Part shown: positions 53,535 through 63,322 of the stretch, one piece after another
How positions within the stretch are numbered: position 1 is the stretch's first letter
Layout: each line of letters starts with the position of its first letter
Assembly: GCF_037622515.1 (NCBI RefSeq)
Contig: NZ_JBBJCN010000001.1
Span: 62,001-126,000, forward strand
Length of the DNA: 64,000 nt
Source: Paradesertivirga superstes
GTDB lineage: Bacteria; Bacteroidota; Bacteroidia; Sphingobacteriales; Sphingobacteriaceae
Direction: 5' to 3'
Notes under the pieces: generated by a model
Seen by the model: the letters and a program-made list of their open reading frames with translations, nothing else
The model's database searches: none
Told to the model about the DNA's origin: nothing
Made by a program: the position numbers and the translations under genes

Positions 53535-54980
53535 TTATTGCAACGACGGGAAGTTCATATTTAAATCAGGCGTCTGAAAAGCAGAATATAGAGGCAAACT
53601 AAACCAAAACACACTTCCATTACCGATTTTGCTATTAGCACCTATAGCTCCGCCATGATTTTTTATGATCTCCTTACAGATATATAATCCCAGGCCTAAA
53701 CCCTGTACGGTTTGTTTAGTTTCTGCTATTCTGTAAAAACGATCAAACAAAAAGGGTAATTTTTCTTCCGGTATACCCGGACCTGAATCCTTTACAAACA
53801 CTTTGATATTTCCATCGTCTATTTCTGAACAAACCTCTATTGATTCTGTTGCCGCTGAATATTTGGCGGCATTGGATAAGAAATTATCTACTACCTGGTA
53901 AATTCTCGTCGCATCTGCATCTACATATACTTCAGGCATCTCACTCATTATTACCCTGTGCTGTGACTGCTGCGTTGTTTCATCAACCACATCTTTTATA
54001 AGTTGATTTAAGAGAAATGGGGCTTTATTTATTTCAAGCTTGCCGTTTTGAATTTTTGTAACATCCAATAAATCTTTAACTAAATTAGTTAAGCGGCTCA
54101 CCTGTTTATTTGCATTAACAATAAAAGGGTGCATTTTATTAAGCTCACCAGACTCTTTTGCAAATCGCTCAAGAATCTGCAATGAAGCTTTCATACTTGT
54201 AATAGGTGTTTTTAATTCGTGAGAAGCTATACACATAAATTCAGTCTTTATAGTACTTTGTGCTATAACCTCTTTTCTTGATAATAAAAGTTGCTGGAAC
54301 ATATTCCGTGCAAACGCGCCGGCCGTCATCAATATAAAAAGTATAAAAAAAACATTGATAAAGATTAACCAGTTTGTAATAACCCGGGATACTTCTCCTA
54401 AAAGCATTGAAAAATTTTGCTGATTATAGGTTAACCTCCGGTTAATGGTATTTACATTCAGTATCATAGCCACCTTTACAGCAGGATCCAACTGCTTGCT
54501 TTTAAGATCATGAATGAAATTTCCCATTTTCTCCAACTCCTGAATATCATGATCAGCTGCTACCCATTCATTAGTTACTTTGCTGAAATATGGAAAGTTT
54601 TTAAAATTTTTAAAAAGCCAGATCAGGTTCGCAATATCGTCCGGATGATTTCGACCCTGTAAAACAGCCTTTCTTACTACCGAATCAGGTTTGCCGGTTT
54701 GTAAGGCTTCTTTAGCCACCCTTACTCCGATAGGTACAGAAATTTCTTCTTTAAATAACCTATAGGATGCCATATCTGAGGTTTGGATAAAATCGATGAG
54801 ATATCTGGTGGCATTTTTCTGCGCCTTAGAAAACTCTGACTCACCATTAACATAAGCCCTAATTGATGATAGTATTTTGATCGAGTAATAGTTGAGTCCG
54901 ATAATAATTGCCGAAGAAAAAATTATTATTGCCCCGATTTTATAAAAATAATTATGATAGAAATAGGTAAATGCCTTCAT
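53535..54980 (-). CDS. Membrane sensor histidine kinase
   Basis: 481 residues. Two membrane helices (about 13-31 and 203-224) flank a 170-residue periplasmic sensor of unrecognised type. The HisKA phospho-acceptor is H254 (IASHELKTPITS); the HATPase domain shows the N box (VDNFLSNAAKYS), G1 (DSGPGIPEEKLPFLFDRFYR) and G2 (GLGLGLYICKEI). No response-regulator gene is adjacent, so it is an orphan kinase; single-domain receivers lie at 8.9 and 60.7 kb. Confidence 0.94.
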   Translation of the reverse strand: MKAFTYFYHNYFYKIGAIIIFSSAIIIGLNYYSIKILSSIRAYVNGESEFSKAQKNATRYLIDFIQTSDMASYRLFKEEISVPIGVRVAKEALQTGKPDSVVRKAVLQGRNHPDDIANLIWLFKNFKNFPYFSKVTNEWVAADHDIQELEKMGNFIHDLKSKQLDPAVKVAMILNVNTINRRLTYNQQNFSMLLGEVSRVITNWLIFINVFFILFILMTAGAFARNMFQQLLLSRKEVIAQSTIKTEFMCIASHELKTPITSMKASLQILERFAKESGELNKMHPFIVNANKQVSRLTNLVKDLLDVTKIQNGKLEINKAPFLLNQLIKDVVDETTQQSQHRVIMSEMPEVYVDADATRIYQVVDNFLSNAAKYSAATESIEVCSEIDDGNIKVFVKDSGPGIPEEKLPFLFDRFYRIAETKQTVQGLGLGLYICKEIIKNHGGAIGANSKIGNGSVFWFSLPLYSAFQTPDLNMNFPSLQ

Positions 54981-55527
54981 AGTGAAAAAGCTTAAAGTAT
55001 ACTTTTTAAAAAATATCTACCGGAGCCCTTTATACGTAAAACTGAATAGCCAGGTTTCTTATTATTTGGTTAGGCCTGCGATTAGTAGGCAGCACCGTCC
55101 TTATAAATCGTAAACTTAAATATACCTAAATATATACGAATACTCCATACACAAGTTAATCCATTATCCTAATCGGCTTTATCAAACTAACATGTGGTGT
55201 ACAGGTTTCTGATGAATTTAAATGGTCCTCGGGGAATGAACTTTGACATGCCCTTCTCAATCCGCTACTGATTATGAATATAACAAACGGCTTACAGGCC
55301 TACTGACACAATGTCAAACATTTTTCATACATTAATAAAAATCAATACTTTACAAGATCTATATAAATAATACATTTACATGTGTCAGCTTATAATTAAA
55401 ATATTGCCCGGGAGAGAATTTTGCAAATTTCATAAAAAAAGAAATAAGACCTCGGCAGACATTTTATTCCCCATTCAATAAAATAAATTGACAAACATTT
55501 GCCTGTCAGTTAATTACAAGAAAATTA
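54981..55527. other. AT-rich intergenic region
   Basis: 547 bases upstream of the histidine kinase with AAGTATACTT near 54990-55005 and many A/T runs. No gene supported. It leads into a strong predicted promoter at 55528. Confidence 0.5.
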
Positions 55528-55556
55528 TTGGAATTTAAGGTCAAGCCTTATCTTTG
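55528..55556 (+). promoter_or_regulatory. Strong predicted promoter without a clear gene
   Basis: TTG at 55528-55530, an 18-nt spacer and TATCTTTG at 55549-55556. It directs a + strand transcript from about 55562, which contains a 16-codon ATG frame (55581-55631) and the TTG-started frame at 55667. Confidence 0.6.
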
Positions 55557-55666
55557 CAACAGCTTTTTCTTAAGCTTTTGATGAAATTTTGGAGGTCAGA
55601 TAAATCGATCCTTCCTATTATTGATAATTAACGTATTCCGATACCCACTGCATAATTTTTAACAGT

Positions 55667-55876
55667 TTGAAACTAATATTATTCAGCCTGATTTTTGGCC
55701 TTGCGACGATTGAAGTATCCGCAGATGTAATTAGTGTTATGGTAAACGGCCAGCATGAAATGATTCAAAAACAAACAATCAGAAGACTTTTATATGTTGT
55801 CGGTATTCCAGTTGAGCTCACCTTATTCATAGTGAATGTGTTAGTTTATAAGAAGACAGGTTTTATCCTGTTCTAG
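55667..55876 (+). CDS. Possible small membrane protein or remnant
   Basis: 69 codons from a TTG; no ATG is in frame. Two hydrophobic stretches (LILFSLIFGLATIEVSADVIS and VGIPVELTLFIVNVLVY) with GQHEMIQKQTIRRLL between would make a two-helix membrane protein. A consensus promoter lies 110 bp upstream. It could equally be a decayed gene; no family is recognised. Confidence 0.35.
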   Translation: MKLILFSLIFGLATIEVSADVISVMVNGQHEMIQKQTIRRLLYVVGIPVELTLFIVNVLVYKKTGFILF

Positions 55877-56258
55877 AAGGAACTATCCGTTCATTTCTAA
55901 ATCTTATAAAAGATTTCTTGTTTATTTGGAAGGGGAGATAATATCGCTCAAGCAATTTGTTTCCTGCCTTTTATTTTTTAGTTTCAGAAATTCAGCTTAC
56001 CCTTTGGTTAGATTTAAACTAATTACCCCCTTCTGAATGAAACCTCGTCCGTCAATTAGTGCAGTCATGGCCTATTGCATCCTGGCCGGACGGAACACTT
56101 AAATGACAGGCATCCAATTTATTCGGAAGATGGAAATACTGATAGATTGAAACTTAGGGTCGGAAGTTCAACAAACACTTTATCAAAACTTATTACGACA
56201 GAAAGCTCTGAACACTTTTTTGCAGATACAGGAACAACCGGCTGGTTTATCAAATATT
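55877..56258. other. Intergenic region, no supported gene
   Basis: 382 bases. A TTG-started frame (56075-56281) runs into the helicase gene on the other strand but has no recognisable content. Nothing else noted. Confidence 0.45.
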
Positions 56259-57560
56259 CTAGCGTGCTATTTCAATTTTAACTTTCTTATTTTTAATCCT
56301 CTCATCTTTTATAGAACGCAGCACATTTTCAATTTGGTTTCGTTTAACCGCTGCGTAAGAAGTATGATCCAGCACCTCAATTAATCCCAGATCATCTTTC
56401 GCCAGTTTTCCTTTTTGAAGAAGCAAGCCAACTATATCAACTTTATTAATTTTATCCTTTTTGCCTGCAGCGATATAAACTGTCGCCCACTCAGCAGGTT
56501 TTGGGATAGTATTTTTAGTTGGTAATTCCTCAATTTCAGGTTTATCCTTCAGATAAGGGAGGCTTTCGTCTTCGGATAATATCAGATATGAGGTACCTTT
56601 GGCATGCATTCTGGCGGTTCTTCCGTTACGATGAAGGAAAGCCTGCTCGTTATGAGGAAGCTGATAGTGAATAACATATTCAATTTCCGGAATATCCAAG
56701 CCCCTTGAGGCCAAATCTGTGGTAATTAATAAATTATGGCTTCCATTTCTAAATTTTAAAACAGCCCGTTCCCTGTCTTCCTGTTCCATTCCACCGTGAA
56801 AAATATCATGGGTTAACCCTTTTTCATATAAAAGGTCACTAATTCGCTCCACCGCTTCGCGATGATTACAAAATACAAGGGTGGGCTTTCCCCCTATTTT
56901 GCAAATCAAAGAAAATAATGTTTCAAGTTTATCAGCCGCTTTAGATTGCACGGCCTTCAATTGCAGATCCTTAGCAGAAGTACTGATCATCAAGAAATTA
57001 ATTTCAAGAGGATTTTTCACCCCTGTAAAATCAGGGATTTCCTGCATATGGGTAGCAGAAGTAAGTATTCGTTTTTTTAAATTGGGCAGGTTCTTGATAA
57101 TAAAAGCCATATCATCCTGGAAGCCAAATTCAAGTGCTTTATCAAACTCATCAAGAACAAGCGTATTTACATGAGCGGTTTTAAAACTTTCATTACGAAT
57201 ATGAAAAGCAAGCCTGCCTGGAGTTCCGATCAGTATTGCCGGCGGCTGTGACAGGTTATTCTTTTCAATTTTAGTATTATGCCCCCCATAACAGCAATTT
57301 ACCTTATATCCGGTTGCCATGTTTCTGAAAACCTGTTCAATTTGCAAAGCAAGCTCACGGGAAGGAACGATGACAAGCGCCTGAACACCAGAAACCTCAT
57401 GTTCTAATGTACTTAAAACCGGCAGCAAAAAACCAAGTGTTTTTCCCGACCCTGTTGGTGATAACAGAACAATATCTCTATCCTTTGCGGCATTAAGTGA
57501 AACATGCTGCATCTCGTTAAGACTACTTATCTTTAGGTTATCCAGTGCCGTTTTAATCAT
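56259..57560 (-). CDS. DEAD-box RNA helicase with DbpA-type RNA-binding domain
   Basis: 433 residues. Helicase core with motif I SPTGSGKT, Ia PSRELALQ, motif II DEFD (instead of DEAD), motif III SAT, and HRNGRTAR. The C-terminal 75 residues (VYIAAGKKDKINKVDIVGLLLQKG, EVLDHTSYAAVKR) form the DbpA RNA-binding domain, which directs DbpA to 23S rRNA helix 92. It thus probably aids ribosome assembly. The DEFD variant occurs in Bacteroidota relatives, from memory. Confidence 0.92.
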   Translation of the reverse strand: MIKTALDNLKISSLNEMQHVSLNAAKDRDIVLLSPTGSGKTLGFLLPVLSTLEHEVSGVQALVIVPSRELALQIEQVFRNMATGYKVNCCYGGHNTKIEKNNLSQPPAILIGTPGRLAFHIRNESFKTAHVNTLVLDEFDKALEFGFQDDMAFIIKNLPNLKKRILTSATHMQEIPDFTGVKNPLEINFLMISTSAKDLQLKAVQSKAADKLETLFSLICKIGGKPTLVFCNHREAVERISDLLYEKGLTHDIFHGGMEQEDRERAVLKFRNGSHNLLITTDLASRGLDIPEIEYVIHYQLPHNEQAFLHRNGRTARMHAKGTSYLILSEDESLPYLKDKPEIEELPTKNTIPKPAEWATVYIAAGKKDKINKVDIVGLLLQKGKLAKDDLGLIEVLDHTSYAAVKRNQIENVLRSIKDERIKNKKVKIEIAR

Positions 57561-57749
57561 TATATTTTTTATTAAAAGGCAAAGGTACGGCTAATACACT
57601 ACCTTAAACGATTTATTCTGCTGTTCTCACATGTTTATTATCCGGATCGCCACATAGAGAATATCATTAAAACAATTTTCTCAGGACATACTTTTTCTTT
57701 TGTGTCTATTTTTGGCTTTAATCACTGTTTAAAAAGCAGATTGAAGATA

Positions 57750-57775
57750 AAATAGTTTATATTGTAAATAGTTTA
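57750..57775. repeat. Direct repeat AAATAGTTTA x2
   Basis: Two copies at 57750-57759 and 57766-57775 (16-bp period), ending eight bases before the SGNH hydrolase ATG. The second copy also forms the palindrome GTAAA-TAG-TTTAC. A site this close to the start could bind a regulator. Confidence 0.45.
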
Positions 57776-57783
57776 CAAAAATC

Positions 57784-58380
57784 ATGATTTGGTACGAAGA
57801 AGAAATTAAACACCTTGAAAAACAGGGAAAAAATCTGAAATACCGTCCGGAGATGGCTTTTTACGGCAGCTCCACAATCAGATTATGGGAAACATTATAT
57901 GAGGATTTCCAACCTTACAAACCTGTCAACCTGGGTTTTGGAGGCTCTACGCTTGCGTCATGCGTATGGTTTTTTGATCGGGTCTTCGCATCTTATCATC
58001 CTACTTCAATAATAATTTATGCCGGTGATAATGACCTTGGAGACGGAAGACATCCTGAGGAAGTGTTTATATATTTCCAGCAGCTGGTTGCTAAAATACA
58101 AGATCGTTATGGCGATATCCCGTGCTATTTCATTTCTATAAAACCTAGTTTTACCAGATGGAATATCATTGAAAGTTTAAAGTTCACCAACTTTCTAATC
58201 GAAAGTGAAATTACTAAAATGCATAATAACTGGAAGTATATCAACATTTTCCACAAAATGATTGATAAAAACGGTTATCCTAAAAAAGAATATCTTGATC
58301 ACGATGATTTGCATTTAAACGCAGCAGGTTTTGAATTATGGAAGCAAATAATCCTGTCAAAAATTTCAGATCATAATTAA
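57784..58380 (+). CDS. SGNH/GDSL hydrolase
   Basis: 198 residues. Block I is FYGSSTIRLW with catalytic S30, block II GFGGS, block III YAGDND with the asparagine of the oxyanion hole, and block V DDLH (D174, H177). No signal peptide, so cytoplasmic. Esterases of this form act on acyl-, acetyl- or lysophospholipid esters; the substrate is unknown. The next gene, another hydrolase, starts 23 bp downstream, so the two form an operon. Confidence 0.9.
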   Translation: MIWYEEEIKHLEKQGKNLKYRPEMAFYGSSTIRLWETLYEDFQPYKPVNLGFGGSTLASCVWFFDRVFASYHPTSIIIYAGDNDLGDGRHPEEVFIYFQQLVAKIQDRYGDIPCYFISIKPSFTRWNIIESLKFTNFLIESEITKMHNNWKYINIFHKMIDKNGYPKKEYLDHDDLHLNAAGFELWKQIILSKISDHN

Positions 58381-58403
58381 GTAGTACAGGTAGAAGATAC
58401 CCG

Positions 58404-59129
58404 ATGAACAGAGAATATCACAAATGGTATAGTCCTGCTCTTGAAAAAGACATGGAGCTTTTGGTTTTCGGCCATAGTGGAGCAACTGTACTATTTTTCC
58501 CTCCACGTACCGGTCGTTTTTACGAATATGAAGACTGGCATTTAATTGAAACGCTTGAACATAAGATTGAACAGGGTTTTTTACAGGTTTACTGCGTTGA
58601 CAGTATAGATGCAGAAAGCTTTTATAATGAATACACTTTCCCCGATCAAAAAATGGCCAGGCATCTTCAGTACGAGCGATACATATTAAACGAAGTATTA
58701 CCGTTAATACATTATAAAAATCCATGGTCATTTATGATAGCCGCCGGATGTAGCTTAGGGGCCTATCATGCTGTAAACTTTTCATTTAAATATCCTCAAT
58801 ATTTCAATAAAGTGGTGGCGATGAGCGGCAGGTATGATTTAACAAAAAAGCTGAGCTATTATAATGATTTACTGGAAGGTTACTGGGATGAAACTATTTA
58901 CTTTAATATGCCCTCGCAGTACATTAACAATATTTCCGAACACGATTTATTGGCGTTAAGCAGGCTTGAAATCGTATTGGCGGTTGGTAATGATGACCCA
59001 TTTTATGAAAACAATAAATCGCTAAGCGAAGAATTATCGGCTAAAGGTATAAACAACCGGCTTTTTGTCTGGAACGGAGTGGCTCATAACGCTAAATCCT
59101 GGAGAAAAATGCTCGATATTTATCTATAA
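58404..59129 (+). CDS. Esterase of the alpha/beta-hydrolase fold
   Basis: 241 residues. Nucleophile S117 in GCSLGAYHAVN; the start REYHKWYSPALEKDMELLVFGHSG and ATVLFFPPRTGRF resemble esterase-D-like or antigen-85-like proteins. The catalytic acid may be D in VGNDDPF and the histidine GVAHNA near the end. No signal peptide. Follows the SGNH hydrolase by 23 bp and is probably co-transcribed. Confidence 0.86.
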   Translation: MNREYHKWYSPALEKDMELLVFGHSGATVLFFPPRTGRFYEYEDWHLIETLEHKIEQGFLQVYCVDSIDAESFYNEYTFPDQKMARHLQYERYILNEVLPLIHYKNPWSFMIAAGCSLGAYHAVNFSFKYPQYFNKVVAMSGRYDLTKKLSYYNDLLEGYWDETIYFNMPSQYINNISEHDLLALSRLEIVLAVGNDDPFYENNKSLSEELSAKGINNRLFVWNGVAHNAKSWRKMLDIYL

Positions 59130-59433
59130 AATAATTAAATGAATCCATCGAATCGCAGAACTAATGTACCCTATCCCTTGTAATCAGGTAAACTCTCCCC
59201 TCAGGGGATATGTTGCATCGCGTAAATCTCCCAGGGGATTTTCAAGCCATCTGTAAAATCTTCACATTTAATCCTCCTCTTCAAACTATTGACCCTGAGC
59301 TTGTTTTGAGCTCCTACATGAACTGTTTAATAATGCAGAAAAAGCAAAAAAAAGCAAAAACAATCCCGAATCAATAAAGTTATATTCAACTGTTTGAAAC
59401 CGGCTACATATTTAACCCTCCTCTGAAGCCTAT
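59130..59433. other. Intergenic region between convergent genes
   Basis: 304 bases. A short palindrome TCCCCT-C-AGGGGA (59196-59208) and a lone repeat of CCCAGGGGA (59230-59238) are the only features noticed. No gene. Confidence 0.4.
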
Positions 59434-60561
59434 TCAATTTATTGTAACACTGTTTAAAAAGCTGAATACAGCAAAGGTAGACAACTGGCCACCGGGCCCG
59501 TTTATCGTATAATCAAAGCCATGAGTTGCCCAGGGAATTGATAGAAAATAATTTTTAACACCTTTTTCATTTAATTTACGCTGCAATCGTAAACTATGTT
59601 CGTAGGCCACCAAAACATCATTTTCACCATGAATTATTAATGTTGGAACAGAGGCCGCAGATACATAGTTAAGCGGAGAGCTGGCTGCATAATTATCAGG
59701 CACATCATGATATGTTCCTCCCAGATAATCTTCCATGACTTTCCGTGAATTCATTACCAGGGGGCTCGAGGGCACAGAATATCCCCAAACCATATCAGCA
59801 GGCCCATAAAAATCAATCACACCTTTTATTTCAGGTATTTTTAAAGTATATGCGGCTAATAAAGCGATTTGAGCTCCTGCAGACCTGCCCAATAAGACAA
59901 AATTTCCACTATCAATTTTAAGTTTATCAGCATGGTCTTTAAGATAACGGATTGCGGCCTTCACGTCATCAACTGGCAATGGGTTTTGATAGTCGGGTGC
60001 AAGTCGATAATTTATTGCAGCTACATGATAGCCCGAGGTGGCCAGGTAAGAATTCAATTCCGGCAATTGCTTATTATCCCCGCTTTTCCATGAACCTCCA
60101 TGTATCACTATTACACATGGACGTTTACCAGCGTCCCTGGCCGGATAAAAGTCCAGCGTCAGAATTTTATCGGGATAGGCTATATAGGAAAGCTTTTTTG
60201 AAGGGATACTTGTATTATTAATACTGGTAAACATTCCTAAGAGATTAAACGGCGCTTTGTCCGTTTGCATATTGGTGCCGAACTCAGCGTAAATACCGGT
60301 TCTAAGATCTTTAGAAATAAAATATGCTTTTAGAACAGGACTCAAATACAGTATTAGCGCAATCACCCCTGTAATCGTACCAGCGAAACTATATCTATTG
60401 ACCCCAAACCCAGAAAATAAAATAAGAATAGTAAAGCAGCAGAATAGCAATGAAAACTCTGTAACTGTAATTGCAATAAGCCATAAATGATAGGTTGGCG
60501 CTTTAAAAAGTGTCAGTAAAGAGAAAAAAAAGAGAATTATTAAAATAACTAATCTATACAT
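59434..60561 (-). CDS. Membrane-anchored alpha/beta hydrolase (BD-FAE/esterase type)
   Basis: 375 residues. Three hydrophobic segments at the N-terminus (about 2-22, 26-50, 58-82) are followed by a catalytic domain facing the periplasm: HGGSW (oxyanion hole, about 154-158), the nucleophile S227 in GRSAG, and DFYGPADM. Late acids and the histidine are GENDVLVAYEH and HGFDY. Related enzymes hydrolyse acyl esters such as feruloyl or other carbohydrate esters. Divergent from the receiver gene. Confidence 0.88.
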   Translation of the reverse strand: MYRLVILIILFFFSLLTLFKAPTYHLWLIAITVTEFSLLFCCFTILILFSGFGVNRYSFAGTITGVIALILYLSPVLKAYFISKDLRTGIYAEFGTNMQTDKAPFNLLGMFTSINNTSIPSKKLSYIAYPDKILTLDFYPARDAGKRPCVIVIHGGSWKSGDNKQLPELNSYLATSGYHVAAINYRLAPDYQNPLPVDDVKAAIRYLKDHADKLKIDSGNFVLLGRSAGAQIALLAAYTLKIPEIKGVIDFYGPADMVWGYSVPSSPLVMNSRKVMEDYLGGTYHDVPDNYAASSPLNYVSAASVPTLIIHGENDVLVAYEHSLRLQRKLNEKGVKNYFLSIPWATHGFDYTINGPGGQLSTFAVFSFLNSVTIN

Positions 60562-60741
60562 ATAAATGATGCTCCTCTATCAACAAGGAGATGATTCAAA
60601 AGTACAGCAAATAGGCAAAAAACATCTCTTAAAACAATAATTACACTTTTATAAATTGAAAATTTTAATTAAAAAAATAAGCCTTGAAAAGAAGAATGTT
60701 CGGAAAAAACAATATTCTATAAACTTTGTAATAGTGTTGTT

Positions 60742-61134
60742 ATGAGTATATTTCCAGCAAAGGACCTACAAAAAAAGATAGTTTTAGTAGAAGATGAAGA
60801 CGACGTCCGAGAAAGCATTAAAATACTTCTATTAGATGCGGGGTATGAGGTAAAAGACGCGCCTGATGCAGTAAATATTTTTGATATTTTAAAAGATTTT
60901 GAGCCTGATGTGATTCTGCTAGATCTATTTTTGGAACATGCCGATGGTAAAGAGATTTGCAAATCAATAAAACAAAATCCTTTGACCAGTCATATCCCGG
61001 TAATTGTGATATCAGGTTCTGCAGACATCTATAATACCATTATTGAATGTGGAGCAAATGATGTGGTATCAAAGCCATTTATTCCTGCAACATTATTAAG
61101 ACGGATTGAAAGACAATTAATTAATGCAAGCTAG
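60742..61134 (+). CDS. Single-domain response regulator
   Basis: 130 residues of one receiver domain with E17/D18, the phosphorylated D61 (VILLDLFLEHADG), S91 (VISGS) and K111 (SKPF). No output domain. Not next to a histidine kinase. A TAAACTTTG element with one extra base in the spacer lies 13 bases before the ATG. Confidence 0.9.
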   Translation: MSIFPAKDLQKKIVLVEDEDDVRESIKILLLDAGYEVKDAPDAVNIFDILKDFEPDVILLDLFLEHADGKEICKSIKQNPLTSHIPVIVISGSADIYNTIIECGANDVVSKPFIPATLLRRIERQLINAS

Positions 61135-61319
61135 TTCAAAATGTTAGCAGATTCCCCCGCATTTAATCAGCATCCTATTCCACATTTCAATACACTAATA
61201 ATCAGATGATTAACTTTAAAAACATTGATAAAACTGCATAATCAATGAACAACAGAGCTAATTTTATGTTATAACATATAAATTGGTTCAGCAATTTTTC
61301 TGATACATTATTATATACA

Positions 61320-61550
61320 ATGGAATTATTAATAACATTAGAAATCGACAATCGTATTCAAAATATAAATGTAAAGCCTGCCCTTTACATGGATCTTCCG
61401 ATTTGGGAGGTCAGTATGGATGATAAAATACACATTCTTAGAAAAACTGAGCACGGATGGGACCAGGGATCTGATGGAGGCCTCAAGGAAGATTTATTAA
61501 AAAAAATAGGTGAGGCAATAGACTGCTCCCCTGTTAAAGACGCCGGATAG
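61320..61550 (+). CDS. Small protein of unknown function
   Basis: 76 residues. Strand-rich N-terminal half (ELLITLEIDNRIQNINVKPAL), then an acidic region and a helix (KEDLLKKIGEAIDC). It is soluble and has no recognised family. It lies between a receiver gene and the pseudouridine synthase, with four bases to the convergent neighbour. Confidence 0.6.
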   Translation: MELLITLEIDNRIQNINVKPALYMDLPIWEVSMDDKIHILRKTEHGWDQGSDGGLKEDLLKKIGEAIDCSPVKDAG

Positions 61551-61553
61551 AAA

Positions 61554-62231
61554 TCACCATTTCATTAAGTCCATGACTCTCTTAAATTCATCGTTTAATT
61601 GTGCTTTGATCGTGATGTCTTTTTCGGTTAAGGGATGTTTAAATGAAAGTTCAGAAGCATGAAGTAGCATGGTAGTCATCTCCCATTTTTCTTTAAATAA
61701 TTTATTTTGTTTATTGCAGCCATGGGGTCTGTCGCCAATAATAGGATGATTAACGTGGGCAAAATGTTTTCTTAACTGGTGCATACGACCAGTTTGAGGA
61801 GTGGCTTCGACCAGTGAATACCGTGAGGTTTGATGCGCACCTAAGGCAAGGCCGATTTCTGCCCTTTTCAACGTGCGGTATGAAGTGAAAGCTTCCTGTA
61901 AAACGCCATTCTCTTTCCTTAACGGATAATCAATATCCTCATTATCGGGTGTAAACCCGCGAACAATCGCCAGGTACTTTTTGGAAACTAAATTCTCCGC
62001 AAATAACTGATGCATTAAAATCTCCGCCTCCTTATTAAGAGCAAACAGTAAAATCCCTCCTGTCTTTCTGTCGAGTCTGTGCACCGGGTTAACCCAATGG
62101 TTTATTTGATCCCGTAACATTTGCAGAGCAAATTCCTGAGCATCCATGGCAATTGGCGAACGATGAACTAATAAACCATGAGGTTTATTGATTGCTATTA
62201 AGTTCTCATCGCGGAATAAAATTTCTAACAT
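61554..62231 (-). CDS. RNA pseudouridine synthase, RluA family (TruC-like)
   Basis: 225 residues from the ATG at 62231 (the frame is open further up to 62273). The catalytic aspartate is in the motif HRLDRKTGGILLFAL; the start LFRDENLIAINKPHGLLVH is the family opening, and SRYSLVEATPQTGRMHQLRKHFAHVNHPIIGD matches TruC, which modifies position 65 of tRNA in E. coli. The substrate here is inferred. Confidence 0.93.
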   Translation of the reverse strand: MLEILFRDENLIAINKPHGLLVHRSPIAMDAQEFALQMLRDQINHWVNPVHRLDRKTGGILLFALNKEAEILMHQLFAENLVSKKYLAIVRGFTPDNEDIDYPLRKENGVLQEAFTSYRTLKRAEIGLALGAHQTSRYSLVEATPQTGRMHQLRKHFAHVNHPIIGDRPHGCNKQNKLFKEKWEMTTMLLHASELSFKHPLTEKDITIKAQLNDEFKRVMDLMKW

Positions 62232-62329
62232 GAAGATTAAAAGGAACGAAGGTAAGCAAAACATAATAGCCACCTTTAAACTTAGTTGATGTTAGGACAA
62301 TTTATTTTAAGTTTGAATTTCTGAAGATT

Positions 62330-63322
62330 ATGAAAAAAATAAGATGGGGTATTCTTAGTACAGCCAAAATAGGACTGGAAAAAGTAATTCCGGCTATGCA
62401 AGCTGGTAAGAATTGTGAGATAACAGCTATCGCATCAAGAAATCCGGAATTCGCCAGGGCGGCCGCAGAACAATTAAATATCGAAAAGGCTTTTGGCTCT
62501 TACGAAGAACTACTTAGTGACCCGGCCATTGATGCGGTTTATATCCCTCTCCCCAATCACTTGCATGTACCCTGGACACTGAAAGCTTTAAAAGCCGGCA
62601 AACATGTGTTGTGTGAAAAACCCATTGCACTTAGTGCCGCCGAAGCTCAGCAATTACTTGATGCCACCAGGCAATATCCTCATTTAAAAGTGATGGAGGC
62701 CTTTATGTATCGTTTTCATCCACAGTGGCTGTTTGTTAAGAAATTGGTAGATGATGGAACTATTGGTTCTGTGCGTGCAATTCAGGCATTTTTCTCCTAT
62801 TATAATACTGATTCCAATAATATTCGAAACAAAAAGGAACTGGGGGGAGGTAGCTTAATGGATATCGGATGTTATTGCATTTCTCAATCACGGTTTATTT
62901 TAGGCAAGGAACCGGTTTCTGTATTAGGTAATATTGAATATGATCCTCAAATGGAAATTGACTTTCTGGCATCCGCTATAATGGATTTCGGCATATGCAA
63001 ATCTGTATTCACCTGTTCAACACAATTAACACCATCCCAAAGCTTCAGGATTTATGGCACCGAAGGAATAATTGAGATAGAAATTCCTGTAAATATTCCG
63101 CCTAATGAAAAGAGCCGGATTTGGTTACAGCGCAACCATAACAAAGAAGAGATATTATTTGAACCGTATAATCAGTATACTCTTCAGGCTGAGATATTTT
63201 CGAAGGCTATTTTGGATTACACTAATGTGCCAACCCCACTGGAAGATGGCGTAAATAACATGAAGGTTATCGAGGCCATAAAAAAAAGTAATGAAACAGG
63301 ACAATCGGTTAAGATAATTTAG
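62330..63322 (+). CDS. Gfo/Idh/MocA-family NAD(P)-dependent oxidoreductase
   Basis: 330 residues. Rossmann start IRWGILSTAKIGLEKVIPAM, the dinucleotide site GKHVLCEKPIALSAAEAQQLL with the EKP motif, and a catalytic-like histidine region YIPLPNHLHVPWTLK. The C-terminal domain includes GGGSLMDIGCYCI. Substrates in the family are sugars or inositols. The stop overlaps the convergent SRPBCC gene by four bases. Confidence 0.94.
   Translation: MKKIRWGILSTAKIGLEKVIPAMQAGKNCEITAIASRNPEFARAAAEQLNIEKAFGSYEELLSDPAIDAVYIPLPNHLHVPWTLKALKAGKHVLCEKPIALSAAEAQQLLDATRQYPHLKVMEAFMYRFHPQWLFVKKLVDDGTIGSVRAIQAFFSYYNTDSNNIRNKKELGGGSLMDIGCYCISQSRFILGKEPVSVLGNIEYDPQMEIDFLASAIMDFGICKSVFTCSTQLTPSQSFRIYGTEGIIEIEIPVNIPPNEKSRIWLQRNHNKEEILFEPYNQYTLQAEIFSKAILDYTNVPTPLEDGVNNMKVIEAIKKSNETGQSVKII

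Noticed and set aside
56075..56281. 68-codon TTG frame overlapping the helicase 3' end
   Set aside because: TTG start without promoter, no known homology, and overlap with a real gene on the other strand.
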